A stretch of DNA of 64,000 bases from Bradyrhizobium nivariense. Its GTDB lineage: Bacteria; Pseudomonadota; Alphaproteobacteria; Rhizobiales; Xanthobacteraceae. The translations under genes were made by a program, and so were the position numbers. The stretch lies in the NCBI RefSeq assembly GCF_029846715.1, contig NZ_JARVWW010000032.1:1-64000 (forward strand), in the 5' to 3' direction. Shown one piece after another: positions 35,699 through 45,914 of this stretch (its first letter is position 1; every line of letters begins with the position of its first letter). Under the pieces are notes generated by a model. The model searched no databases. It was not told the origin of the DNA and was given only the letters and a program-made list of their open reading frames with translations.

Positions 35699-35982
35699 TC
35701 GGCTGCACCTGGTCTGGAATATCGTTCGCCTGCTCTGTACAATCTGACGCTACGGCCGATTCAAGCTTCTTCGATCGCTCTGTCGGATGAACGACACTCA
35801 CCGTGACCGCGGTGTCGTAGAACGAGGCGAGCGGTTTCCCCTGCCCCTGGATGGGTGCCCGAACCATTTCACTGCGGCGCTCACGGCGCGCAGCCAGCAC
35901 GTCGGTGAACCAACGCGATGGACCGATGCCTTTCAGCTCAGCGGCAGCCATGAGGGGTGCGACGACCCGCGGCGCCGGAGCG

Positions 35983-36252
35983 CTACGCTCCTGACGCAGG
36001 CGTTCTGTGGGCGGATGCCATTTCCGCTTCAATGACCCGCGGCACAGGTCCCGAATTTCGCTTCAGTGTCAATGTAAAAGGAAACGTGGTCGCTAGGAGC
36101 CGTTCAAAGGCAGACTGACGTTCAAGCAGACGCTCTTCGAGGATCTTACGCTCGAGATCACTTAGCTCGCTTTGAAGCCGTCTGCGACAGCGCCAAATGT
36201 CATTCCGCACGTATCTGATCTCATTCAAGCGATCGTCAATCGAAGCCATCAT
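35983..36252 (-). CDS. Small helical hypothetical protein
   Basis: From ATG 36252 about 89 residues: MMASIDDRLNEIRYVRNDIW followed by RRRLQSELSDLERKILEERL, a charged amphipathic helix. It may be a small coiled-coil protein. The ribosome site is weak and the frame extends to 36339. No family is recognised. Confidence 0.35.
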   Translation of the reverse strand: MMASIDDRLNEIRYVRNDIWRCRRRLQSELSDLERKILEERLLERQSAFERLLATTFPFTLTLKRNSGPVPRVIEAEMASAHRTPASGA

Positions 36253-37599
36253 GGATACGGTATCCAACTTGAACCAGCCATCGACAATGGTCAATAACGT
36301 CCTGTCGTAAGACGCCGATGAGATCTCACGACCTGGCAATCTGCGGACACGATGTCACGATTTCCTCCCAGCACGTTCTCTTGTATCGCAGTCTTTCAAC
36401 GCAAGAGCACGAAGTGATGACTCCTTCTGCAGAAATTCAGCTTTTTTGCCATCAACGCGCAGGATTTCAAAAGCTGCCGTGCGTCCGTGAGTCGGCCGAA
36501 TAGCTATCTTATTCCAACCAACACCCGGCCGGATCAGGTGTCAGGCCGCCCACTCAAGCTGGTGTCGAATGGGAGTACGAGTAATCGGACGGTCGCACCG
36601 CCCAACTCTGGGCAACCGCGCCTTTCCGATTTGAGATCAGCAATTGCCATGCCAGCGAACCTCAGGTGGGATTGAAGACAAGCCATGTTCAGGCTCGGGG
36701 CTCGTCTGTTACAAGCGAGCGGGATTGCGCGGCGGTGCGCCGGAGCGACCCGGATATGAGTCGGAGAGCCCTCAGTCGGCAGGGCTCGGCGAAATCGTGA
36801 GCGATGCGAACCGCTGGGCGCCTCGGCTCAGTGTCTCGTGCGCAGATTTCATTACCGCCGTCCCGCGTGCGCGCCCGCAAGCTGACAATTTGATCTCATC
36901 ACAAAAATCTCTGTGCGATGGCGTCTACCTAAGATGGAGTATCCGATACTACCCACGCGTACGAACACCACACCAGAGCCTTCTATAGACAGATAGGTTA
37001 ACGCACCGGCCCCATGCGTTGGCCTCGCAGATGGGATGCAACTACCCGGCGCCCTGCAATGAGATCAATGACCGATCTCGTGCAGGCACTTAGAAAAACG
37101 CCCGGCCTCCTCGGGAGGCCGGGCGAAAGTCACGCTGGAGCGACACCGCTTTATGAATCGCCCCAGCTTTCGTCGGGAGGGAGGACTACCGGCGATCGAT
37201 TTACGGCGAGGGCATTCGCCGTCAAACAACAAGGAGCGGAGATCGCTCCGCGCGAAATCTGGAGCCGCTTGCCTTTCACTCCTGTGGGAAACCTCAAGAC
37301 TTGCACCACTCGCCCGCTGTCCGGTTGGCAATGCAGTGCCTTGCTCAAGCTGGGATCCTTAACGCAAACGGTTTCGGTGCCGTAATTTTCGTATGACATT
37401 CCGTAAGGGCGGTAAAATTGATTGTTGTGATGGCACGCATCCACGCGATGGATAAATGAAAAAGTAGGGTTGCGGTTCGCGTCGAACGTTAATGACTACC
37501 GAATATGTCACCTGATTGGGCACCGTCGGTATGCTGTCGGCCGCCGGATCGACAATCGAGCTTGTGGCCAGCTGTATGCGACCGTCTTCGCCAACGCCG
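36253..37599. other. Sparse region with one degenerate small gene
   Basis: Mostly nothing recognisable. On the minus strand two adjoining frames (37359-37607 and 37151-37444) contain VPNQVTYSVVINV and DACHHNNQFYRPYGMSYENY then TETVCVKDPSLSKALHC, which look like one small protein broken by a frameshift near 37490. Family unknown. Confidence 0.3.
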
Positions 37600-38140
37600 G
37601 CCGGCATTGCCGGGGCGCTGGAACGCAGCCTCGTCGATTTGGATCATGGTCGCTCCGGCCGCCTCAAGCTCGATGACCTCATCTCGGATCGCGAGAGCGA
37701 TTTGTCGGCATGTCTCGCTCCGCGGGATGTCGTCAGGGATGAACGACCAGTTCAGGATCGTCGCCGGTCCGGTCAGCATGGCCGTTACGGGTTTTTTGGT
37801 CGGAGACTGCGCATAGCGCCACCACTCAATGGTCTTAGGCTTCGGCCGGGAGACATCTTAGAACAGAATAGGTGGACGAACGTACCGCGAAGCATAAGAC
37901 TGAACCCAGCCGTGCTCGATGAAAGCGAAGCCCAACAGCTGCTCGCCAAAGTATTGAACCATGTCATTGCGCTCGAACTCACCGTGTACGAGCACGTCCA
38001 GGCCGATATCTTCCTGCCACTGCACGGTACGGGCTGTCTCCGCTTTCGGAAGCTGCTCGTACTGGGTGTCATTCAGCGCTCCCCGAGCATGAGCCGCACG
38101 CGCATTCCGTTTGCGGGAAGGATCCTATGGTTGTCGCTCG
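37600..38140 (-). pseudogene. metE-like methionine synthase fragment
   Basis: Minus-strand pieces match the C-terminal catalytic barrel of cobalamin-independent methionine synthase: NDTQYEQLPKAETARTVQWQ, GLDVLVHGEFERNDMVQYFG, then after an in-frame TAA PKPKTIEWWRYAQSPTKKPV and MLTGPATILNWSF, ending IQIDEAA. The zinc-site His/Cys residues (HxC) are beyond the truncated 3' end. Both ends are missing, so it is a relic. Confidence 0.85.
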
Positions 38141-38436
38141 CGGGTCGTCGCTGTTGTCCGGCCTTCCCGAAGCCGCATGGCTTCAGTGACTTCGTTGGAC
38201 AGCGGCTCGCCGCTCACACTTGCGAGGGCCGGGCCGGCATTACACCGGCTTCCCTCTTAGCTCCGGATCAAACGAAATCCGGAGAGCACGACTTCCGGCA
38301 TTATGCGGACGGGGGATCGATGCGTCAACCTACCGAACCTGGCTACGATGTTGCCCAAGTCATTGCGAGCCGTACGAGGTAGGCTATGACGCTCTTAGGT
38401 GAAATCGAGCGATGAAGGTTTCTCGACGCGGGCTGG

Positions 38437-38640
38437 TTATGCTGTCTTAGACGGGACACAGGTGTCAGGTACCGGACAGACGACCGCGCATTGCGGCGTG
38501 TCGCAATGGCCCTCGCACTCCGTACACTTCTTGGCGTCGATAACGTAAATGTCGCGCTTGAGGCTGATCGCCGCGTTGGGACACTCGAACTCACATGCAC
38601 CACACACCGTGCATTGCGAAGCGACGATCTTGTAAGCCAT
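38437..38640 (-). CDS. 2[4Fe-4S] ferredoxin, FrxA/FdxN paralogue
   Basis: 67 residues from ATG 38640 with AAAGGAG upstream. Cluster motifs CTVCGACEFECPNAAI (from residue 10) and CTECEGHCDTPQCAVVCPVPDTC (from residue 38) have the same spacing as frxA at 3800-4024; the two proteins share about half of their residues. It probably serves as an electron carrier for nitrogen fixation. The frame is open upstream of this ATG, but only the short form matches the family. A weak sigma-54-like site lies 44 bases upstream. Confidence 0.9.
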   Translation of the reverse strand: MAYKIVASQCTVCGACEFECPNAAISLKRDIYVIDAKKCTECEGHCDTPQCAVVCPVPDTCVPSKTA

Positions 38641-38683
38641 ACCTTCCGACTCCTTTGGGCGAACGATGCCATTCGCGATCCCT

Positions 38684-38699
38684 TTCAAGGGCCGTGCCA
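38684..38699 (-). promoter_or_regulatory. Weak sigma-54-like site upstream of the ferredoxin
   Basis: Minus strand TGGCACGGCCCTTGAA has a perfect -24 half, but the -12 GC is GA, which usually abolishes activity. Confidence 0.3.
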
Positions 38700-39229
38700 A
38701 ACAGACGCGCTCAATGCCGGGCAATTCGCGCAATTGTGCTGTCCCGAGTCTGAGATCATGTTGCATCTGCGACAGCAACAGACGCTTCAATTTCAAGCTA
38801 TACGAGCCCTCGTGCCTACTCCGAGAGCCCGTCGCGACTTAAATCGCTGCGAGATTCCGTCGGTTCATCTGGCACGGCAGCGCCGGACCAAGCGAGGCTC
38901 GACGATTCCGAACCGGCGGCGCGACTAAAAGCCGCGAGCTTACACGCGTCTAGCCGGATCTCGGCTGACCTTCGGTCACACGCCCTGACCGGAGGTTTTG
39001 TGCAAACCTCGCTGATGGCTGCAACGTTATCTCCGCGGAACTCGCTGAGGCTTGCCAAAGACAGTCTGTGCTACAATAAGCTCTGGCGTCGCTTCGGAGA
39101 GGAAATGAAGTTGCGCCGGGAGGAGCGACACTGGCTTTGCAAAGTGAACGCCTTGCACCGAGTAGGCCTAGCAGGTGCGGGCGAGCGCTGATCCGCTTTG
39201 CCTGGCCGTGCTTAGCCACCTGTCGTACA
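38700..39229. other. Intergenic, no recognisable gene
   Basis: No supported frame on either strand between the ferredoxin control region and the EAL gene. Confidence 0.35.
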
Positions 39230-40444
39230 CTATTTTTGACGAAGTGGAGCAGGGCTGAAGGCTGAGTGTGCAAATTGCTTCAGCGGCATGGCTTTTCCGA
39301 ACAGATGGCCCTGCGCAAGGTCGAAGCCGAGTTCGGTCACGGCAATCAGGTCGGCCTCGCTCTCCACACCGTCGGCGACAGTGCGCACACTGTACTCTTT
39401 GGCTAGATCAACGATATGGCGGCACACCGTTCGCTTCAGGGCCCCATTTCCGCAACCAGCGATGAACTTCCGGTCCACATTCAAGTTCATGAACGGGAAT
39501 TTCTCCACCCCCGTGAGCTGCGGCCAATTGGTGCCGACATTGTCGATTGCAAGGCCAATGTTGTGAAAGCGAACCTCACGCGCGACCTCGATCAGGAGAT
39601 CTAGGTTCTGGATAGCCTCCTTGCTCTCGATTTCAATCGTCAAGCCGCCGAAATCCGGGTGCGACGGCATGCGCTGACAGAGATCACGTACCGCCTGCGG
39701 GTCAATCAGGAATGCGGCCGGGAGATTGATGGAGAGATCGATCGAAGTTTGGTGCTCCAGAAGATAGTGCCAATCCTTGATGGCGCGGTCGATCACGAAC
39801 TGCGACAACTCCCTAAAATGCGGATCGTGAGACTCCGGGATGAAATAGGCCGGTGGAACAACGCCCCAGGTCGGGTGCCGCACTCGCACAAGCGCCTCGG
39901 CGCCGCGGCGGCTGAGGGTACACGCGTCAAACTTCGGCTCATACCAGAGCTCAAGCCAGCCAGCGTGTAAGGCTTCTCCGACATGGACCGCCGGACGGAG
40001 CGCCGGCTCTCTGGGCAAGAGCATGGCGACCCGATCGCGCAACGTCTCAGCTGCAAATGGCGTTCTCAGTGGTGGGAGCATAGCAAGTCCATATTCGCCC
40101 CCGACCTGCTGCACTGCCGCGATGATGATCGACTCGCGGGCGCCGCACGCCAGCACTTTGCCCGCAAATTCTTCACGTACGAGTATCTCGAGCAATCGTC
40201 CAGGCTCGATGCGATCCGAACCAATGCCGAGCAGGATCAGATCAGGGAACTCCGTGCAGAGTAAGCGCGACAACTCGTCAGCAGTGCCGCATTCGCTGAT
40301 AACAAACCCCATACCCTCCAGCACATCCTGAAGAAAGGCGCGCAGATGCCGCTTCCCGACTGCCACGCACGCTCGCGGCCGCACCTTACGGTGTCCGAAG
40401 ATTACAGGTTTTCGTGTGACCAGTTCGGCCTGCCCATGCCCCAT
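39230..40444 (-). CDS. Receiver-like/EAL-domain protein with degenerate active site
   Basis: 404 residues from ATG 40444 (GGGAG upstream). Residues 20-140 resemble a response-regulator fold (ACVAVGKRHLRAFLQDVLE, FPDLILLGIG), though the phospho-acceptor Asp is not obvious. From about 150 an EAL domain follows: WYEPKFDACTLSRRGAEALV keeps the EAL triplet, but the DDFG motif is DNVGTNWP and the later motif is VADGVESEAD. Loss of the Asp pair suggests weak or absent cyclic-di-GMP hydrolysis and a possible ligand-sensing role. A perfect palindrome overlaps the promoter side of the start. Confidence 0.85.
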   Translation of the reverse strand: MGHGQAELVTRKPVIFGHRKVRPRACVAVGKRHLRAFLQDVLEGMGFVISECGTADELSRLLCTEFPDLILLGIGSDRIEPGRLLEILVREEFAGKVLACGARESIIIAAVQQVGGEYGLAMLPPLRTPFAAETLRDRVAMLLPREPALRPAVHVGEALHAGWLELWYEPKFDACTLSRRGAEALVRVRHPTWGVVPPAYFIPESHDPHFRELSQFVIDRAIKDWHYLLEHQTSIDLSINLPAAFLIDPQAVRDLCQRMPSHPDFGGLTIEIESKEAIQNLDLLIEVAREVRFHNIGLAIDNVGTNWPQLTGVEKFPFMNLNVDRKFIAGCGNGALKRTVCRHIVDLAKEYSVRTVADGVESEADLIAVTELGFDLAQGHLFGKAMPLKQFAHSAFSPAPLRQK

Positions 40445-40458
40445 CGCAACCACTCCCG

Positions 40459-40477
40459 TTAAGTGACGGTCACTTAA
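40459..40477. promoter_or_regulatory. Perfect 19-bp palindrome, probable operator of the EAL gene
   Basis: TTAAGTGACGGTCACTTAA has 9-bp arms around one central base, 15 bases upstream of the EAL start codon. It looks like a dimeric repressor site (TetR or GntR type). The regulator is not identified. Confidence 0.55.
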
Positions 40478-41099
40478 ACGAGAAGCGAAGGTCCAAACAA
40501 GCTGTGCTGGCCATTATCTTTCGATTCTTGGACGTAAGCTTAAGATGGTGCATTAGCGTGCAAAATCTTTCGCGATGTTGTTCTCACGATTTTGTCGGGC
40601 GCACGCATATGATACCTGTCCCGCTTCGCGCAATTTTGTACGAGTGACGTACGCGAGTGTGGGGAATCTCACCTTCGGACGCGCCGAGCTGATGCGCCCT
40701 ATGGCGCGGCGACCATCATGGTGCAAGATCTACTGCATGAAGTAGCTCGTGAGTGACGATCGGCAATCACTTTTACGAATGTTTGATCCGCATCATCGGC
40801 CTGTTCACGCGCGAAGTGAGGTCTGGTGAATCTATTTTTCAATTGTCCATCATGAGTTCGCAGCCGGTCAAGCTGCGGTCGATACTGAGAACGGCGACAG
40901 CTTGCAGTTTCTTCAGCTCCGTTGCTTATAGCGAGTGCGGAAGTCCTATTCCCTACCGAGCTTGATAGTTGCTCTCAGTTGCGGTTTCTGTATCTTTCTG
41001 ACTATGAATTTTCTCAAGAGGGGCTAATGTGACCGGCGTTCGTGTTGGAGCTGAAGCGCAAGGCCTGGCCCACGGGGGCACGGCTTTGCGGAAAGGTCT
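40478..41099. other. Intergenic, no recognisable gene
   Basis: No convincing frame. AT content is higher than in neighbouring genes. Confidence 0.35.
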
Positions 41100-41534
41100 A
41101 CCGGGAGATGAGGACACGATCGCGGAAGCGGTGGAAAAGCTACTTCCGAACTAGGTGGCCCCGGACCAGAGTTCAGCCTTGAAGGCGCGAAGCAGGCGGC
41201 CTTGCGCCTGCTTCAGGATCCCGAAGAGGGCTTCATTTTTGTCATCGCGCAACAAGCCACGGGGCAGATCATAGGGCTCGCCACCATCTCCGCCGTACAG
41301 GCCGTGAGAGCAGCCGGCGCGTACGGTGTGCATCAGGAGTTATGGATTTCTCGCTACTTCCAAAGCTCTGAGTACGGTCGCCGTCTGCTCGAGGCAATAC
41401 ATTCGGAGGCGAAGGGCCGAAGCTGGCAGATGATTGAGGTTGCGTTACCTCCGGATGGCTATCCCGACCTCTATGCCATTCTACAGCGACAGGGGATATC
41501 GGAGTACCAGGTTGCGCTGGCGGAGAGGCTATAA
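41100..41534 (+). pseudogene. GNAT acetyltransferase-like gene with frameshift
   Basis: Plus-strand DEDTIAEAVEKLLP is followed after a frame change near 41148 by ELGGPGPEFSLEGAKQAALR and LLQDPEEGFIFVIAQQATGQ, then GVHQELWISRYFQSSEYGRR. The acetyl-CoA-binding region (strand 4 to helix 3) of a GNAT domain is recognisable. The N-terminal strand is damaged, so the gene is probably inactive. Confidence 0.6.
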
Positions 41535-42314
41535 AGTGTCGCGATTAACTAATCAACGCGCTGGAGTGGGTGCGTTTTCCAAAAATCGTGTATATCGGCT
41601 GCACGAACCTTGATCGATGTCATTCTGGGCCTGCAGACTTGTTTTTTGCTCCGGTCACTCTGCCCCGACTAGTCTGGCCTGAAGCAGATCGATTTTGCCG
41701 GTTATACATGTTGCGTTTGCCCAGCTTGAGGCGGTGATCTGCCTCTCGGCGCCTCCGTTGGATAACGTCCAGGCAATCGCCGCCCCGACAGCGCTCGTGT
41801 GGCATCGGCCGTTTTCACGCACCTTGCCTGGGCTCGCCGCGGATCGATTTGCGGACGGTGTCGAGCAAGGCCACTCTCGATCTTATGTTAGCGGTCTACG
41901 GCCCCCGTCGCGCCGAGCAGGGCCTTGTGCCGCGGCTTCGCCGGATCGCCACACGGTAAGGGGGACGATTGCAATCATCGATGAGCAGTGAACCGACTAA
42001 CTAAGCGGTCGCGGGTTCACGATCCAGCAGAAAATGCCTCTGAAGCCGTTCCGCGCGACCGACAAGTCCAGCGCTTCCGGACGCAGGGACCGCAATAAGG
42101 ACGTTAGCGTATTCGCAGTACGCACTCGCTGTATCCAACCACTCACCATCGAACTGCAGCGGCAGAATGCTTGCTGCATTGCGATGCACTTTGATTTGCG
42201 AGCATGAGCGCCATCCCAAGCTGCACGAAAACCGAGTCAAGGCAGATTTGAACTCCGATTACCATACTGAAGCCGCTCGCCCGATGGACAGCTCAAGCTG
42301 TGGAAGATGCCTAC
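41535..42314. other. No recognisable gene
   Basis: A minus-strand frame at 42001-42240 (ILPLQFDGEWLDTASAYCEY) is protein-like but unsupported by a ribosome site. The rest holds nothing recognisable. Confidence 0.3.
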
Positions 42315-42340
42315 GTCAGCTGCTCGTCAGGTAACTGACG
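42315..42340 (+). promoter_or_regulatory. tts-box-like element upstream of the putative effector
   Basis: GTCAGCTGCTCGTCAG followed by GTAACTGACG resembles the TtsI-binding tts-box of rhizobia (GTCAGCTT.TCG..AGCTAA). It is 62 bases before the ATG of the effector-like gene. Confidence 0.6.
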
Positions 42341-42402
42341 CATTTTGCACCGACGCGCCTGAGTAGCCTGAAACTCGATGCGAAACATAGGAAGCGAATC
42401 TC

Positions 42403-44637
42403 ATGCTTGGTCGAATTGGTGACAACACTTCGGGACCGAGCAGCTCGCAATCAAGTGATGCGTCTGGGAAAGGCAAACAATTGTTCGAAGCCGCCGTGGA
42501 GCAGATGTGTTGTGAGCTTCAAAATGGGGGAATGTCCGCCACCAGCAGTTCGCGTTTTCTCGATAAGGCTGTCGCTCATAAGACTTCCGTCACCTTCCTT
42601 GATGCAGATCACTTTCATACCGCGGAACCAGGTGCAGGCACTGCGCGGCCGTGCGGTCCCGCCTTGGTATCTGATCCTGCAGCCGGGGCGGCGATGGCCA
42701 TCCATCCGCCGAGCCCGTGTGTGGCGACACCCTCACCCAAGACCAAAATGAAAAGCCTGCGTCGCGAACTCCGCGACGCCGTTAATGCGAGCTGGGAGTA
42801 CCACAATAAGGAGGACGGCATAAAGATGTTTGATCGAGTCGTCAAAGCAGGCGCAGAAGTTCTGGAGTACTACGCAGAACTGGCCGCACTTGATCCTGAT
42901 GGCGCTCGTAACATACTGTCCAACTTCGATGCGCTTAAGGCGCGCACGCAGGTGCTCGAATATGGACGCAAGTGCTGCGATGACAGCTGCGATCAAATTG
43001 ACCAACTGTACGCTGACAGAGTCAGTAAGAGCGACTGGTTCGAAAACCTCCGATCCAAGGTCAGTCCCGACCAGTTGAGCAACATGGCTTCCAGTGCGGC
43101 GAAGGGAAATAAGGCCTGCTTGGAGTGGTTAGAAACGTGGGCGTTGCGCAAAGAACAAATGCGGATAGTCTGCGCCGCTACGGTCAACCTAACTCCTGAC
43201 GGCCCCGCCGCACTGCGGATGCATACCGGCTCGGCATTCGTCGCGAAAGTTGGACGGCTGGAAGGGCGTGTGACGACCGCCCAATTTGAACTTAGTCGGC
43301 TGGCGGGCACCTGCGAAGCAGCCGGGAGTGAACTCTTCACGAGTGAGAACGAGGGAATGCGTCAGCTGCAACGCTCAATGTGGGATGTTTACAGCGCAGT
43401 TGGATCGACGGGCCCTCTAAACAGAGAGGACCGCCTCGAACAAAAGTGCCTCGACGTATTGGAAGAAGCCTCCGAGAGGCTTTTGGAAATTGGCTCGGCG
43501 CTCCATAGCATGATTATCAGGCTGAGCGGTCAACGAATCGGTACCGGTCTCCCATTGAGTTTGTTGAAGCAGATCGAGCAGGAGGCATGGGACACTGCAC
43601 ATCACGCCGCGGGCTTCCTGGCAATGCAGCCGCCGCCAACCAGCATTGCAGCTCCAGCCGATTCTTGGGCCGCCATACCGGCCGCTGGCGCGGCGGGGCG
43701 CAGCAAACGAAAAGGCAAGAACCAGTTGCTCGCTGGCGCTGTCCATTCGCCCATGCCGCCGGAGCCGCAAGTTGCGCCGGCCGCCAGCGAAACTGGGCCA
43801 GCAGCGATGGTTGTTGTGCGCTCGGACCTGGGTACGAAAACTCTTGTGAGCGTGAAGGCGGCGGATGCGATGGTCTCGGCCGCGGCGAGACAATTGGATA
43901 TGTGGCGGCCCCCAACCTCGAGAGCGGAGCTGAAACCACTGCTCGAGCGCTTGGACGAACTTTTAAAGTTCGATGTGGCTGGCCAGCAAAGCGCCGCCTC
44001 AAAAGCGCGCTACATGAAACCGGAGGACGCCAAACACCTCATCGAGACCACCATCAAGCGACTGCAGGAGCAAGCCAAAGAGATGGACGCGCCTCTGAAC
44101 GCCTTGGAAGACCATCATATACGCCTCCTACTCACGCCTGCACGAATGGGCGAAGTGCACAAGAAGATAGTCGCGCTTGGGTACGTTCGGGCGAACGTGA
44201 ACGGATTGGCCGAGCGTTTGGACCGAGACATGGCGGATATGCTGATGGATTGCAAGAAGAGCTATCATCTTCCGACGCAGAACTACCTCGAACACTTGCG
44301 GAAGGCCAACGAGTTGAGAGTTCACCCTCCACAGCCGTTGAAGGGCGGGGACGGTAGGCTGTTCTCCATTAAGATCGAACCCAAGCCGCTGATGAGTGGA
44401 CAAGTGCCGGCTCCGATGTGGGTGCACATCCATACGAGAAGGCAGACAGTGGCAGGCAAGCTGCCAACACTGCATGACAACGAGTTCACCGCTTGCCACG
44501 TTAAGAACAATGAACAGCACGGCCACAATCAGCAGTGGCTGGATGCTCGGGCCGAGGAGGGTTGCGATAAGTTCGTCATCCACCGTGGCAAGCTCAGCAC
44601 CGCGTTCTGCAAGGCTTTGCTAAACGGCATGCCTTAG
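42403..44637 (+). CDS. Probable type III secreted effector (Nop)
   Basis: 744 residues. The N-terminus (MLGRIGDNTSGPSSSQSSDA) is Ser/Gly-rich and lacks a Sec signal, as in type III secreted proteins. The body is mostly alpha-helical with several cysteines (CCDDSCDQ), a proline/alanine-rich linker near residues 405-460 and a C-terminal block (LNALEDHHIRLLLTPARMGE and later HGHNQQWLDARAEEG) that recalls XopP/HLK-family effectors of plant pathogens; this is from memory and uncertain. A tts-box-like element upstream supports TtsI control by host flavonoids through NodD. No catalytic motif is recognised. Confidence 0.7.
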   Translation: MLGRIGDNTSGPSSSQSSDASGKGKQLFEAAVEQMCCELQNGGMSATSSSRFLDKAVAHKTSVTFLDADHFHTAEPGAGTARPCGPALVSDPAAGAAMAIHPPSPCVATPSPKTKMKSLRRELRDAVNASWEYHNKEDGIKMFDRVVKAGAEVLEYYAELAALDPDGARNILSNFDALKARTQVLEYGRKCCDDSCDQIDQLYADRVSKSDWFENLRSKVSPDQLSNMASSAAKGNKACLEWLETWALRKEQMRIVCAATVNLTPDGPAALRMHTGSAFVAKVGRLEGRVTTAQFELSRLAGTCEAAGSELFTSENEGMRQLQRSMWDVYSAVGSTGPLNREDRLEQKCLDVLEEASERLLEIGSALHSMIIRLSGQRIGTGLPLSLLKQIEQEAWDTAHHAAGFLAMQPPPTSIAAPADSWAAIPAAGAAGRSKRKGKNQLLAGAVHSPMPPEPQVAPAASETGPAAMVVVRSDLGTKTLVSVKAADAMVSAAARQLDMWRPPTSRAELKPLLERLDELLKFDVAGQQSAASKARYMKPEDAKHLIETTIKRLQEQAKEMDAPLNALEDHHIRLLLTPARMGEVHKKIVALGYVRANVNGLAERLDRDMADMLMDCKKSYHLPTQNYLEHLRKANELRVHPPQPLKGGDGRLFSIKIEPKPLMSGQVPAPMWVHIHTRRQTVAGKLPTLHDNEFTACHVKNNEQHGHNQQWLDARAEEGCDKFVIHRGKLSTAFCKALLNGMP

Positions 44638-45028
44638 CGGCGATCCACGGCAGGCACGTCGACGCGCTTGACGCCCTGCTTTTGACCAGCGACAGCGTGC
44701 GTCGAGAGCTGCGAGAGCTTACTCAGGATGAGGCGATAGTACCTCAAAGAACGCTGCGGCTGAGCTACCTTCCTATCATCGGCGGCAATTCGGCTGCAGA
44801 GCTACATTCGCGGTCGCAGTGCGCGCTTGTACATGGTCGGCGATGTGGCCCCTCCGATTGGGCGCACGGGCGTAGCTGGCAATCCTTTGGCCGTTGTAGA
44901 TCTCCACCGTTCTGAGGTCGAGGGGCGCATTGACGAGTTCACGAAGGAGTCGATAAAGGGTCGACTATCAGGCGTCCGCCTCGACATGGTCGCCGAAGCC
45001 GATACGGCAGCGCTTCCACCGTGAACCA
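44638..45028. other. Intergenic, no recognisable gene
   Basis: LLTSDSVRRELRELTQDEA is readable on the plus strand just after the effector, but no complete gene is present. Confidence 0.3.
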
Positions 45029-45914
45029 TCAGGGAAGACCAGCGAGATCACTGATCAACGCTGATCCCGTAGACGATTCCGTAATGATCAATGCGCCGTT
45101 TGCCGCGTCCAATGCGACGTCGCCCCAGCGCAGGACTTGATACGGGCAATTGTTTCGCCGTTCGGCGCCAACACGAAGACGTGGCCGAGGGAGGCACACG
45201 CTACAAACAGCCGCCCTCTCTCATCCGTCGTGAGTCCGTCCGGACCGCTCGTCCCAAAGAACAAGCTGAAGCGTGCGACCTTCGCGACCCCGCCGTCGCG
45301 CATCAGCGGCACGCGCCAGACGCTGTTGTCGCGAGTCATTGCAACGAACAACACGGTCTCGTCAGGACTGAGCACCAGACCATTCGGCTCGGGCCGTTCG
45401 AAATCAGGCAATCGAGACGGCCGTCAGGGCACAATCGGAACACCCGGCCGATCGGATCGTGCAGTCCAGCTTGTCCCTGATCGCTGAAGTAGCTGTCGCC
45501 ATTGGTCGCGATATGCACGTCGTTGCAGCCTCTGAAGGACTCGGAATTGCGGCCCCAGAAACGGCCGAATAGTACCCCGCTGCGGATCGAGTTCCATGAG
45601 GCCGTTCATGTAGTCGGCGACCATTATCCGGCCATCCGGCGTGATCTTCAGACCATTAGGCCAGCCGCTATATTCGATGATCAGAGACCAGGCGCGATCC
45701 GGTGAAATCCGGAAAATGTGGCCGAAGGGGTGTCGACGAAATAGAGATTCCCGGCCTTGTCAAACGATGGTCCCTCGATGAAACGATCTACTGGATATGC
45801 CCCGCGGTTCGCGTCTGCCCATCCCGAGGAAACACCCGGGCGACGAAACTCCGGCGGCATCGACGAAAACATGCGGGTCTCAATCAGCTTGGGCGGCTTG
45901 TCGAGATACATCAT
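45029..45914 (-). pseudogene. SMP-30/gluconolactonase-like gene, multiply frameshifted
   Basis: From ATG 45914 (ATGA overlap with the preceding lyase gene) the frame reads YPVDRFIEGPSFDKAGNLYF then VDTP. Further pieces in other frames are VADYMNGLMELDPQRG, THIATNGDSYFSDQGQAGLH (read from 45518), PEPNGLVLSPDETVLFVAMT and DVALDAANGALIITESSTGS, ending at TGA 45029-45031. The metal-site Glu, Asn and Asp motifs of SMP-30 lactonases are recognisable, but at least three frameshifts inactivate the gene. It would be the last step of the adjoining catabolic cluster. Confidence 0.82.
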
